In this document: positions 19,978 to 28,780 of the stretch, piece after piece
How the letters are laid out: every line of letters begins with the position of its first letter
Numbering within the stretch: position 1 is the stretch's first letter
Notes under the pieces: model-generated
Told to the model about the DNA's origin: nothing
Databases searched by the model: none
The model's input: only the letters and a program-made list of their open reading frames with translations
Position numbers and translations under genes: made by a program
Source of the DNA: Schlegelella_A sp038318385
GTDB taxonomy: Bacteria; Pseudomonadota; Gammaproteobacteria; Burkholderiales; Burkholderiaceae_C
Length of the DNA stretch: 64,000 bases
Reading direction: 5' to 3'
NCBI GenBank assembly: GCA_038318385.1
Contig: JBBQCD010000015.1
Coordinates: 6,586 to 70,585 of the forward strand

Positions 19978-22828
19978 CGTGATCGCGGTACCAGGCCGCG
20001 GCCTGACCGCGCGAGTCGACAGCGAGCTTGTCGAGGATGTTGGCGACGTGCCGCTTGACGGTATGCGGGCTCAGGTCGAAGGCGCGTGCGATCAGCTTGT
20101 TGCTGTCACCCGCGGCCAGGCGTGCGAGCACCTCGCGCTCGCGTTCGCTCAGTGCCGCCGCGGCGCTTCGCCCGGGCGCGCCGTCCGATCCGCTGGTGCT
20201 GTTCATGACGCTGGTCCCGTTCGTCACGCTAATGGAGCTCGTCCAGCTCGTGCCGCTCGTGCCATTCGCGGGCCTCGGACCGCCGGCGCCGCTCCCGCCC
20301 GTTGCGTCACAGGAGCTGTCGGCGCCGTTCTCGATGTTCGCGTCTCCGTCTCGCCGATGCTCGTGCGTGGCGATGGGCGCCCCGTCTGGTGATCGGCTCT
20401 CCTGCATTTCGGCGTTCGCGCCGCGCAGAACGAAGGCCCGCTGCAGCCAGGCATTCAGCATGCGCTGCTCGGCGGGGTCGAGGTGTCCGCGCCACTCGTG
20501 TGCGGCCAGCGGAGCCAGGACGGCCGGGCCGGCGAGCAGTGCAGGCAGGTGCTCGGCCTCGTCGATTCCGCGAGGGATCGCGGGACGCAGCACCGCCGCG
20601 ATCTCGGCGTCCGGCAGGGCCGCTCGGAGCATGGCGCCCGCAAGCCGGATGCGGACCTCCAGGTCGAGGCCGAGGATGTGCAGCATCGCCAAACCGCTGG
20701 CAGCCTGTCGCCATCCCTCGAGCGCGGCGTCGGCGCGTCCTTCGGCCTCGGCTACGTAGGCCGCCACCAGCGCACGCTCGGCCGCGGCTGTGGTCCCCGG
20801 TATGGGCTCGCCGAGGGCCCGGACGCGGCCAGCGGCAGCGAGGACGCCGTCGACACGACCGGCAGCGGCCTCCAGGCGAACCTCGAGAAAGGCGAACATC
20901 GCCTCCAGGTAGTCGCGCCGGCGCTTGACCGGCTCGTCGGCGAGTGCCTGCAGCGGCGCGTGCAGGGCAGCGGTGGCGGCGACGGCGTTGCCGCGTGCCG
21001 CGTGCAGGAACGCACTGCAGAGCTGTATCGGCGTGTTCATTGCGCGCGACTGGTCCAGCCAGCGGGCGTCCTCGACGGCTCCGCGCAGCAGAGGCTCAGC
21101 GGCGTCGGCCGCGCCGGCCCACAGTTCCAGCCAGGCCTGCATCACCGTCGCCAGCACCGTCAGCGCCGAGACCGATCCGGCGGCACTGCGGCGCGCGCCG
21201 GCGATGAAGCGCTCCAGCACCCGCGGCAGGCCCGGGAGGCCGATGAAGCGCGAGGTCGGCGACGCGCGATACCAGTTGACGATGCTCCGCTCGTCTTCGA
21301 CGACGTCGAGCTCGCGCGCATACAGCGCCGCGATCTCCTCGAGCGGGCCTCGGTCCAGCGCCTGCCAGATTCGCGCATGCAGCGTCATCGCCAGCGCGTC
21401 GCCCTCGAGCGGCTCGCGCTCGAGTCGCTCGATCAGCTCGCCCGAAGCCTCGTTCAGGAAAGACGCATTGAGGGCCAGCACCTCGTGCGCCTGCGCGCTG
21501 CGTCGTGCGTGGATGTCGCCCGCCTTCTCGTAGCCGGCCGCGGCACAGTGCATCGCCCGCCGCATCGCGTCGAAGTCCCAACGGGCCCAGCCGGTCAGCC
21601 CGCGCAGGAACTCGATGTCCGGAGCGTCGCGTTCGGCCGGCGGGAACTGGTCGAGGAGGCGCGACAGCGTGCTGATCGCGCCCCCGGTCAGCAGCATCGG
21701 GCCGGCATCGACGACGACCTGGCGCGCATCGGTCCAGGCACCGGCCCGCAGCAGATACCCGACCTTGCGCAGCGTGTCCAGTTCCCCCGCGGCGGCACGG
21801 CCCAGCAACTCGGGAAGTTCGTCGGGATGATCGCGGCGAAGCAGGTCGTCCAGGCAGTTGCGAAAGAGGTCGTGCAGGCACAGCACGGCCGCGTCGCCTT
21901 CGCCGCGGATCGAGACGAACAGGCCACGACGTTCGATCTCGGCCAGCCACTGCGCGGCACGCGGATCGCCGGACACTGCCGCGCAGCGCCCGGCATCGAG
22001 CTCGGGAAGGACGGAGCAGCGCAGCAGGAAACGTCGCAGGGCCGCCGGCATGTCGGCGAGGACCTCGGCGACGAGATAGTCGTGGACGTGGCGCTCGGTC
22101 AGCGCAGCGTTGCCCCGGCGCGAATTCAGCGCCAGCCCGAGGCCGGCTGCCCAGCCTCCGGTGCGTTCGAGCAGTTGCCCGGCATCGGCGTCGTGCAGCG
22201 TCGATGATTCGACGAGCAGCTCGACCTCGTCGCGCGTGAAGCGCAGGTCCTCCTGGCGAAACTCGGCCAGCTCGCCGCGCGCGCGCAATCGCGCCAGTGC
22301 CATCGGCGGGTCGACGCGGGTGGCGATGACGAGGCCCCAGTGCAGCGGCAGGCGTTCGACGACATGGTCCAGGAAAGCAAAGACGGTCGGATCCTGGATC
22401 CGGTGCGCGTCGTCGATCACGATCAGGCCGCGGCTCACGTCCGTGGCCACCAGGGTGTTGATGAAGTCACCGGCCAGTTCCTTGCGGCGCGCGGGCGTGG
22501 CGCCGTCGAGCGCGCCGATCACCGCATCCGGCGAGGTGCGCCACGGCAGGTCGTACGGCTCGAGCGCCGCGACCGCGCAGGCGGCTAGGCGCGCCAGGTC
22601 GTCGTCTTCGTCGGCGGCGATCCAGGCGCAGGCATTGGACGGATCGAGCTGGGCGATCTGGCGCGTCAGCACCGTCGTCTTGCCGAATCCGGCCGGTGCA
22701 CTGATCAGGACCAGCCGGGCCTCCGCCAGCGCCCGGGTCAGCATGCGCTCGAGTCGGCTGCGCGCCACGAGTCCGCCGCGGCCGCGCGGTGGCTGGATCT
22801 TCGTCGAGGCAAACGGTCGGGCCTGCAT
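19973..22828 (-). CDS. MalT-like LuxR-family ATPase regulator (LAL type)
   Basis: 951 residues. N-terminal STAND/AAA ATPase with Walker A in SAPAGFGKTTVL and Walker B in GLIVIDDAHRI, a long helical TPR-like middle, and a C-terminal LuxR HTH at about residues 890-951 (SEREREVLARLAAGDSNK, then SPHTVKRHVANILDKL). This layout is that of MalT and related large ATP-dependent activators, which bind an inducer and oligomerise. Between the TPR region and the HTH lies an unusual Ser/Thr/Gly/Asn-rich linker of about 80 residues. No obvious target operon adjoins it: the neighbour downstream is the convergent lysR gene and the neighbour upstream is a DUF455 gene 78 bases away. Confidence 0.92.
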   Translation of the reverse strand: MQARPFASTKIQPPRGRGGLVARSRLERMLTRALAEARLVLISAPAGFGKTTVLTRQIAQLDPSNACAWIAADEDDDLARLAACAVAALEPYDLPWRTSPDAVIGALDGATPARRKELAGDFINTLVATDVSRGLIVIDDAHRIQDPTVFAFLDHVVERLPLHWGLVIATRVDPPMALARLRARGELAEFRQEDLRFTRDEVELLVESSTLHDADAGQLLERTGGWAAGLGLALNSRRGNAALTERHVHDYLVAEVLADMPAALRRFLLRCSVLPELDAGRCAAVSGDPRAAQWLAEIERRGLFVSIRGEGDAAVLCLHDLFRNCLDDLLRRDHPDELPELLGRAAAGELDTLRKVGYLLRAGAWTDARQVVVDAGPMLLTGGAISTLSRLLDQFPPAERDAPDIEFLRGLTGWARWDFDAMRRAMHCAAAGYEKAGDIHARRSAQAHEVLALNASFLNEASGELIERLEREPLEGDALAMTLHARIWQALDRGPLEEIAALYARELDVVEDERSIVNWYRASPTSRFIGLPGLPRVLERFIAGARRSAAGSVSALTVLATVMQAWLELWAGAADAAEPLLRGAVEDARWLDQSRAMNTPIQLCSAFLHAARGNAVAATAALHAPLQALADEPVKRRRDYLEAMFAFLEVRLEAAAGRVDGVLAAAGRVRALGEPIPGTTAAAERALVAAYVAEAEGRADAALEGWRQAASGLAMLHILGLDLEVRIRLAGAMLRAALPDAEIAAVLRPAIPRGIDEAEHLPALLAGPAVLAPLAAHEWRGHLDPAEQRMLNAWLQRAFVLRGANAEMQESRSPDGAPIATHEHRRDGDANIENGADSSCDATGGSGAGGPRPANGTSGTSWTSSISVTNGTSVMNSTSGSDGAPGRSAAAALSEREREVLARLAAGDSNKLIARAFDLSPHTVKRHVANILDKLAVDSRGQAAAWYRDHG

Positions 22829-22906
22829 CCCTGGTCCTGCGCATGGGGGTGGCGCGAATTCTCCCCGCTCATCGCCGCCGACACAATCGGGCTGCGCAGC
22901 AGGGTG

Positions 22907-23686
22907 TCAGCCCAGGCGTGCCAGCTCGTCTTCGGTGAAGCCCGCGGCGCGGCGCGCCTCCAGGTTGAACGGACCGCGTGCCCGCGGCGCGCCATGCTGC
23001 CGGGCAAGCTCCGCGTACGTGGCCAGCGGATCCAGGCCGCGCTCGGCGCAGAGCCAGCGATACCAGTGGTTGCCGATGGCGACGTGACCGATCTCGTCGC
23101 GCAAGATCACGTCGATGATGGCCGCGCCCACCCGGTCGCCCGCGCCGGCGAGCTTGGCGCGGACCGCGGGCGAGGCGTCGAGCCCGCGTGCCTCCAGCGT
23201 GCGCGGAACGAGGGCCATGCGGGCGAGGACGTCTGCCTTCGTGCGCTCGGCCATCTCCCAGAGCGCACCGTGCGCATCGAAGTCGCCGTAGCGGCAGCCG
23301 AGTGTCCTCAGGTGGTCGCGCAGCAGGGCGAAATGCAGGGCTTCCTCGCGGGCGACCTGGGCCCAATCGCGGTAGTACGCCAGCGGCATGCCCGCGAACC
23401 GCCAGATGGCGTCGAGGGCCAGGTCGATGGCGTTGAGTTCGATGTGCGCGATCGCGTGCAGCAGGGCCGCCCGGCCGTCGGGACTGCGCATGCTGCGGGG
23501 CTTCAGGCGCGTGTGGTCGACGAGGCACGGCCGCTGCGGGCGACCGGGGATTCCCGGCGGCTCCGGCAGCGCCTCGGTCGCGTCGACCATCGCCTCGGGA
23601 GCGAGCTGGCGTGCCCCCTCCGCCTTGCGGTCGGGATCGGCCTCCAACACAAGGGCCAGGGCCGCGGACCGTAACGTCGATGTCAT
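22907..23686 (-). CDS. DUF455 ferritin-like family protein
   Basis: 259 residues. Helical protein with Glu/His pairs typical of ferritin-like di-iron folds: HAIAHIELNAIDLALDAI, QVAREEALHFALLRDHL and LRDEIGHVAIGNHWY. The family is DUF455, common in proteobacteria and plants, with no firmly established role. The start is the ATG at 23686 (MTSTLRSAAL); an upstream in-frame Met at 23770 would overlap the divergent gamma-carbonic anhydrase start. The 82-base gap between the two contains their promoters, with TAGAAT at 23737-23742 as a possible -10 for the plus-strand gene. Confidence 0.88.
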   Translation of the reverse strand: MTSTLRSAALALVLEADPDRKAEGARQLAPEAMVDATEALPEPPGIPGRPQRPCLVDHTRLKPRSMRSPDGRAALLHAIAHIELNAIDLALDAIWRFAGMPLAYYRDWAQVAREEALHFALLRDHLRTLGCRYGDFDAHGALWEMAERTKADVLARMALVPRTLEARGLDASPAVRAKLAGAGDRVGAAIIDVILRDEIGHVAIGNHWYRWLCAERGLDPLATYAELARQHGAPRARGPFNLEARRAAGFTEDELARLG

Positions 23687-23768
23687 GGCGGCGATTCTCC
23701 GTCGTCCGGCCGGAAGGGACGGTGCGAAGCCACTCCTAGAATCGGACTCTCCATCGGAAGTGAACGGC

Positions 23769-24293
23769 ATGGCCCTCTACAGCATCGACGACGAGACTCC
23801 CCGCATCGACCCCACGGCCTGGGTCGCCGACAGTGCCCAGGTGATGGGCAACGTCGCCCTGCTGGAGGAATCGAGCGTCTGGTTCGGTTCGGTGCTGCGC
23901 GGCGATACCGAGCTGCTGCAGATCGGCCGCCGCGCCAACGTGCAGGACGGCTGCATCGTCCATTCCGACGCCGGCTTTCCGATGACGCTGGGCGACGACG
24001 TCAGCATCGGCCATCAGGTGATGCTGCATGGCTGCACCGTCGGCGACGGCTCGCTGATCGGCATCCAGTCGGTGGTGCTCAACGGTGCGCGCATCGGCCG
24101 CAACTGCCTCGTCGGCGCGGGTTCTCTGGTCACCGAGGGCAAGGAGTTTCCGGACGGTTCGATGATTCTCGGCCGGCCGGCGAAGGTCGTGCGGTCGCTG
24201 ACGCCGGAGCAGATCGCGGGCTTGCGCGCGATCGCCGTGCACTACGTCGACAACGCACGGCGCTTTCGCACCGGATTGCGCAAGATCGGTTGA
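23769..24293 (+). CDS. Gamma-carbonic anhydrase family protein
   Basis: 174 residues. Left-handed beta-helix built of hexapeptide repeats, with the three zinc-binding His candidates in CIVHSDAG and SIGHQVMLHGC. The family includes true gamma-carbonic anhydrases and YrdA/PaaY-type proteins with thioesterase or unknown activity, so the substrate is not certain. Length is normal for the short YrdA-like form. The gene is divergent from DUF455 and convergent with the hydratase gene. Confidence 0.9.
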   Translation: MALYSIDDETPRIDPTAWVADSAQVMGNVALLEESSVWFGSVLRGDTELLQIGRRANVQDGCIVHSDAGFPMTLGDDVSIGHQVMLHGCTVGDGSLIGIQSVVLNGARIGRNCLVGAGSLVTEGKEFPDGSMILGRPAKVVRSLTPEQIAGLRAIAVHYVDNARRFRTGLRKIG

Positions 24294-24340
24294 GCCGCGG
24301 CGGCGCGATGTTCGCGCTGCGCCCGAAACCGTCGCGTGGC

Positions 24341-25132
24341 TCAGCCGAGCAGGCGGATGCGCACGGTGCCGAGGCTGCCGAAATCGGCGTCGTAGATGCC
24401 CGGTCCCGGTACGGGCAGGCAGCCGCTGCAGCTCCCGGTGGTGACGATGTCGCCGGCGCGCAGGCCGCGCGGCCGCATGGAGGCGAGGTTGGCCAGCATC
24501 ACGACCGCACCCACCGGGTCGCCGTCGAGCACGGCCCGGCCGTTGCCGCGGGCGAACTCGACCGGGCCTTCCGGGCCCGGCCCGCGCAGCACCATCGCGT
24601 GGCCGGCGTAGTCGACGTCGCGCCAGGCCGCAGACGGTGCACCGATGACGAAGCCGCCATTGTTGAGGGCGTCGGCGAGTTCCATGAGAACGGGGGAGCC
24701 GGCCGGCAGGCGGGAATCGACGACCTCGATCACCGGGCGGACGGCGCCGATGGCATCCTCGACCTCGGCCCGCGACCACGCCGCATCGCGGCCGCGCAGA
24801 TCGCGTGCCATCTCGAAGGCGAATTCGCACTCCAGGCGCGGCCAGATGAACTGCGCCAGTTCGAAGGCTTCGCCCGAGGCCCGCACCCACGGCCCCAGGA
24901 GCGCGCCGGCGAGAGGGCCATCGACCCCCATCTGGCGCTGCTGATCGGCGGTGACGCCGGAGATCTTCCAGCCGCGCACCGGGCCGAGCTCGGCCGCCAC
25001 CGCCTGCTGCAGTCGGCAGGCTTCAGCGAGGTCCGCAGGGACCCAGGCTGCCGACAACGGCGCGACGCGTCGGGCATCCCGGCGGGCGGTGGCCAGCGCG
25101 GCCCGCGCGGCGCTGAATGTTTCTTCGTTCAT
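24341..25132 (-). CDS. 2-keto-4-pentenoate hydratase / fumarylacetoacetate hydrolase family protein
   Basis: 263 residues. MhpD-like fold: GWKISGVTADQQRQMGVDGP near residue 50, the metal-binding acids in RLECEFAFEMARDL, the helix VRPVIEVVDSRL, and GDIVTTGSCSGC near the C-terminus. Members hydrate 2-hydroxypenta-2,4-dienoate in aromatic meta-cleavage or decarboxylate related keto acids. No other meta-pathway gene is nearby, so the physiological substrate is open. The ATG at 25132 has GGAG 6 bases upstream and is preferred over an in-frame Met at 25162. Confidence 0.85.
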   Translation of the reverse strand: MNEETFSAARAALATARRDARRVAPLSAAWVPADLAEACRLQQAVAAELGPVRGWKISGVTADQQRQMGVDGPLAGALLGPWVRASGEAFELAQFIWPRLECEFAFEMARDLRGRDAAWSRAEVEDAIGAVRPVIEVVDSRLPAGSPVLMELADALNNGGFVIGAPSAAWRDVDYAGHAMVLRGPGPEGPVEFARGNGRAVLDGDPVGAVVMLANLASMRPRGLRAGDIVTTGSCSGCLPVPGPGIYDADFGSLGTVRIRLLG

Positions 25133-25183
25133 GGCTCTCCGATTCGACATGTCCCTCGGCATCGCGCTGTCGGCGACGCCCCG

Positions 25184-25193
25184 GATAATTATC
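25184..25193. promoter_or_regulatory. Palindromic -10-like element between divergent genes
   Basis: GATAATTATC is a perfect palindrome in the 107-base gap between the hydratase gene and hslO. It provides GATAAT, a reasonable sigma-70 -10, on both strands, 46 bases before the hslO TTG and about 50 bases before the hydratase ATG. No convincing -35 is visible on either side. Confidence 0.35.
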
Positions 25194-25239
25194 GGCTCGC
25201 TGCGCCGCAGCGAGCCCGCCTTCGACCGGACCGCCGACC

Positions 25240-26217
25240 TTGAGCGAACTGCACAAATTCATTTTCGACGGCGAGCCGGTTCGCGGCATGCTCGTGCGCC
25301 TGACCGATGGCTGGCAGGAAGTCCTGGCGCGCCGCGCCGGTGCCGATCAACCCTATGCCGCGCCGGTGCGGGCGCTGCTCGGCGAGATGGCGGCCGCCGC
25401 GGTACTGATGCAGGCCAACATCAAGTTCAACGGCTCGCTGACGCTGCAGGTTCACGGCGACGGACCGGTGAAGCTGGCGGTGGCCGAGGTCCAGCCCCAG
25501 CTCGCCTTCCGGGTCACGGCCCAGGTCGTCGGCGAGGTTCCTGCCGATGCCCGCCTCGAGGCGCTGCTGAACGTGCACGGCAAGGGACGTTGCGCGATCA
25601 CCCTGGATCCGAAGGATCGCCTGCCGGGGCAGCAGCCCTACCAGGGCGTGGTGCCGCTGCACGGCGACGTCCGCGAACCGCTGCAGGACCTTTCGCAGGT
25701 GCTGGAGCACTACATGCTGCAGTCCGAGCAGCTCGATACGCGCCTGGTGCTGGCGGCGGACGACAACGTCGCGGCGGGACTGCTGATCCAGCGCCTGCCG
25801 GTCAGCGGCAGCGGCAACCTCGGCGGTGGACGGTCGCGCAACGAGGACGAGATCGGCATCAACGAGTCTTACAACCGCATCGCCCACCTCGCCGCCACGC
25901 TGACCCGAGCCGAGTTGCTGACGCTGGACGCCGACACGATCCTGCGGCGACTCTTCTGGGAGGAAAAGCTGCTGCGCTTTGCGCCGCAGACCGGCGATGC
26001 CGGGCCGCGGTTTGCCTGTTCGTGCTCGCGCGAGCGGGTGGGAGCCATGCTGATCAGCCTCGGCCGAGAGGAGGTCGACGGCATCATCGTCGAGCAGGGC
26101 AGGGTCGAGATCGGCTGCGAATTCTGCGGCCAGAAATATCACTTCGACCCGGTCGATGTCGGCGAGCTGTTCACGCCGGTGCGCGACCAGCCGCCCGGTT
26201 CGCAGACGCTCAACTGA
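25240..26217 (+). CDS. hslO: Hsp33 redox-regulated holdase chaperone
   Basis: 325 residues from a TTG start (TTGAGCGAACTG). The four zinc cysteines that act as the redox switch are present as CSC in FACSCSRERVG and CEFC in IGCEFCGQKYHF near the C-terminus. The N-terminal fold begins HKFIFDGEPVRGMLVRL and contains GLLIQRLP. Hsp33 is inactive when reduced and zinc-bound, and becomes a holdase on oxidative unfolding. The TTG is the only start fitting the family's N-terminus, since no ATG precedes SELHKF in frame. The gene ends 9 bases from the end of the convergent zinc-ribbon gene. Confidence 0.95.
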   Translation: MSELHKFIFDGEPVRGMLVRLTDGWQEVLARRAGADQPYAAPVRALLGEMAAAAVLMQANIKFNGSLTLQVHGDGPVKLAVAEVQPQLAFRVTAQVVGEVPADARLEALLNVHGKGRCAITLDPKDRLPGQQPYQGVVPLHGDVREPLQDLSQVLEHYMLQSEQLDTRLVLAADDNVAAGLLIQRLPVSGSGNLGGGRSRNEDEIGINESYNRIAHLAATLTRAELLTLDADTILRRLFWEEKLLRFAPQTGDAGPRFACSCSRERVGAMLISLGREEVDGIIVEQGRVEIGCEFCGQKYHFDPVDVGELFTPVRDQPPGSQTLN

Positions 26218-26226
26218 GCGCCGACC

Positions 26227-27477
26227 TCACTTCAGGCGCTGCCCGCAAACGCCGCAGTAGACGTCGTCGACGGAACAGACTGCCGTGCAGCTTGGGCAGT
26301 TGACTGTCAGCGGCGGCGGCGTGAAGGTCGGCGGGGGAGCAGGCTCGATCGGCTCGCGGGGCGGGACGCTCGGCGCAGCAGCGGGGCTGGCCGGCGTCGG
26401 GACCCCGGCGGCGGTCGCGGGGGCGGCGGGCTGCTCCGGTGGCGTCGGTGACGAGCTCCGTTCGCGCGACGCGGCGGTCGCTGCGGCCGAAGCTGCGGCC
26501 GCCTTCGCCTTGGCAAGCTCGCCGAACTCCGCCGTGCGTCGCTTGGCGTCGTCGAAGCCGCGTCGCAGCGCGTCCTCGGTGGCACCGACGTCCAGACCTT
26601 CCGTGAGGCGCAGGTACACGATGTTGAGGCCGAGCAGCCAGACCAGTCCGATCAGCGTCGTCGCCACGGCCCAGATCACGCCGGCGCCGATCATGCCGCC
26701 GACGATGTAGCTGCCGCCGGTGCCGCTCATCCCGCCATACGCCGCGCCCGGCATCATCCCGAACATGGGGCCGATGCCGGCCGGACCGCCGAGGATCGAC
26801 GCAGCGAGGCCGACCGTCGGCATCATGCCGGCACCGGCGATGCCGAAGACGATGAAGCCGACGAACAGGCTGAGGAACCACAGCGCGGCCAGCAGCAGCA
26901 GCCCATCGACCAGGCGGGTGCGGGCGATCGCGAGGGTCTGCGCGATCGCCCTCGTGACGGGCAGCCCCTCCCAGATGGCGGGCAGTGCCAGCACCAGGCA
27001 GACGAAGAGGCCGAAGACGGTGACCCCGGCGAGGACCACCGACACCGGGAAGGCGACGACGAAGAGGAGCGGGCCGAGGTAGGGAATCTTGCAGACGAGG
27101 AACACCAGCGCGATGACGATGAAGACCGCGATCGCGACGGCCAGCAGTCCGAGGCCGAGCAGGATCAGCTTCGGGATGCACATCAGGCCGAAGACGAGTG
27201 CGTCTCCGAGGCTGCGCGGTGGCGCGCCGCGGGCCTGGTCCATCAGGATCACTCCGGCGCCGTTCACGCCGGTGCCGACGGCCAGGAACATGACGAGGGC
27301 ACCGAACAGGGCACCGATGGCACCGAGTCGGCCCGCCAGCATCGAGACGACGATGCCGACGACCAGGCTGCCGAGGAGCGTCACGAGCGCACGGCCGTTG
27401 CGCAAGCCTCCGAGGGCCTGGAAGACGCTGCCGAAAGCCGTGGCCGGAAGTCCTGAAGGGGCGGCGGAAGGTGTCAT
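26227..27477 (-). CDS. Polytopic membrane protein with C-terminal zinc ribbon
   Basis: 416 residues. After a short cytoplasmic start there are about eight hydrophobic helices (for example LLGSLVVGIVVSMLAG, LILLGLGLLAVAIAVFIV, VTVFGLFVCLVLAL). A Met/Gly-rich loop (IGPMFGMMPGAAYGGM) follows, then a long Ala/Pro-rich stretch, and the protein ends with a single zinc ribbon, CPSC and CGVC in NCPSCTAVCSVDDVYCGVCGQ. The start at 27477 has GGAG 8 bases upstream. It follows another zinc-ribbon protein by 61 bases on the same strand, so the two are likely cotranscribed partners. I do not recognise the family. Confidence 0.75.
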   Translation of the reverse strand: MTPSAAPSGLPATAFGSVFQALGGLRNGRALVTLLGSLVVGIVVSMLAGRLGAIGALFGALVMFLAVGTGVNGAGVILMDQARGAPPRSLGDALVFGLMCIPKLILLGLGLLAVAIAVFIVIALVFLVCKIPYLGPLLFVVAFPVSVVLAGVTVFGLFVCLVLALPAIWEGLPVTRAIAQTLAIARTRLVDGLLLLAALWFLSLFVGFIVFGIAGAGMMPTVGLAASILGGPAGIGPMFGMMPGAAYGGMSGTGGSYIVGGMIGAGVIWAVATTLIGLVWLLGLNIVYLRLTEGLDVGATEDALRRGFDDAKRRTAEFGELAKAKAAAASAAATAASRERSSSPTPPEQPAAPATAAGVPTPASPAAAPSVPPREPIEPAPPPTFTPPPLTVNCPSCTAVCSVDDVYCGVCGQRLK

Positions 27478-27538
27478 GCGGAAGCTCCATTCGGCGGTGG
27501 GTTGAGGCGCGTCGCTCGCGCGTCCGGACAGGTGGGTA

Positions 27539-28639
27539 TCAGGTCGGGTCTCTGCGGCGCTCCTCGTTGGCGCGGATCTGCCTGCACAGGCTTTCGTTGG
27601 CGTGCTCAGGCGCCCCGCAGGCGCGCGACTCGCAGATCGACTGGCTGATCGCGTTGCGCCCGGCGCAGAGCTCGCGCACCGTGCGAGCCTGCTCGACCGG
27701 CGCCGGCCGTGGCGGCGGGGCCACGGCCCGTGGCGGCGGAGCGACCGGACGCTGAGCCTCGGCACGCTTGCGCGCAGCCGCCGCATCCTGCTCGGCCTTC
27801 AGGCGGATCGCGGCCTCGCGCTCCTCGGTGGCCGCCTTGGCCTTGGCCTCGCGCTCGGCCTTCAGCTTCGCCGTCCGCTCGCGGGCAACCTTGTCGCGCG
27901 CCGCCTTCTCGGCTGCAAGGCGCTGCGACTCGTCGACGCTGGCCGCGGCGCCCGGTGCGGAGGCGGCGTCGGTGGTCTCGATGAACTCGGTGCCGGCGGC
28001 GGCCGTGCTCGCCGCACGGTCGGTCGGTGTCACGATCGTCTCGGACGATGCTGCCGGTGTCGCCTGCGGCGCCGGTGCGGCCGGAGCCGCTGGCAGAACC
28101 TGGGGTTGCGCTGTTGTGGCGGCAGGCGGAGCCGGCGGTGAGGCGGACGTGTCGAGGAACCACCAGGCGACGACCACGGCGACGCAGGCGGCGATGCCGA
28201 GGCCGGCAAAGAGGCTGGTCCGGCTCGTGGGTCTGGGGGGTGGGGGTTCGCCGAAGCCGATCGATGCCGGGGGCGCTGCCGACTCTTTCGCAGCGGCTGC
28301 CGTCGCGGGAGGGGTCACGGCGGGCACGGGCCAGGGATCGGCTGGCGACGTGTAGCCGGCGGTCGCGGCGTCAGGCTCCGGCGGCTGTGCACCTTTTGCG
28401 GCGGCACCCGCCGAAGCGCCGATGCGATTCAGTGCATCGCTGCCCACCAGGTTGACACCGCACTTGGCGCAGTAGCGCACGCCAGGCTTGTTGGCGAAGC
28501 CGCACTCGGGACAGTCGATGCCGGCGTCTGCCGGACTCGGCGCGGCGGGGGCGGGGATCGGAAAGGCGGTGCCGCAGACCTTGCAGAACTGGGCTTCGTT
28601 GCGGTTCTCGGCGTGACAACTCTTGCAGATCTTCGCCAT
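27539..28639 (-). CDS. Zinc-ribbon single-pass membrane protein with coiled coil and Cys-rich tail
   Basis: 366 residues. Two N-terminal zinc ribbons (CKSCHAENRNEAQFCKVCG, then CPECGFANKPGVRYCAKCG) are followed by a linker, one membrane helix (LFAGLGIAACVAVVVAWWFL), a low-complexity Ala/Pro/Thr region, a charged coiled coil (about residues 245-310, rich in Lys, Glu, Ala), a Pro-rich stretch and a C-terminal domain with four Cys (LCAGRNAISQSICESRAC and SLCRQI). I have seen this Cys pattern at the C-terminus of other Burkholderiales proteins but cannot assign a function. The start has an AGAGGA site. Topology would place the ribbons in the cytoplasm and the Cys tail outside. Confidence 0.75.
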   Translation of the reverse strand: MAKICKSCHAENRNEAQFCKVCGTAFPIPAPAAPSPADAGIDCPECGFANKPGVRYCAKCGVNLVGSDALNRIGASAGAAAKGAQPPEPDAATAGYTSPADPWPVPAVTPPATAAAAKESAAPPASIGFGEPPPPRPTSRTSLFAGLGIAACVAVVVAWWFLDTSASPPAPPAATTAQPQVLPAAPAAPAPQATPAASSETIVTPTDRAASTAAAGTEFIETTDAASAPGAAASVDESQRLAAEKAARDKVARERTAKLKAEREAKAKAATEEREAAIRLKAEQDAAAARKRAEAQRPVAPPPRAVAPPPRPAPVEQARTVRELCAGRNAISQSICESRACGAPEHANESLCRQIRANEERRRDPT

Positions 28640-28780
28640 CCGGTCCTCTCGTGATGATGGCGGGCACGATACCTTGGATCGGAGGTGATCGCAAACGCGC
28701 CTGCGTGCAGGCGGGGTCGGGCGATCCCGCGGGTGGACAATGGCAGCGCCTTTGAAGTTCACCGAAGCGCGGGAGGGCCT

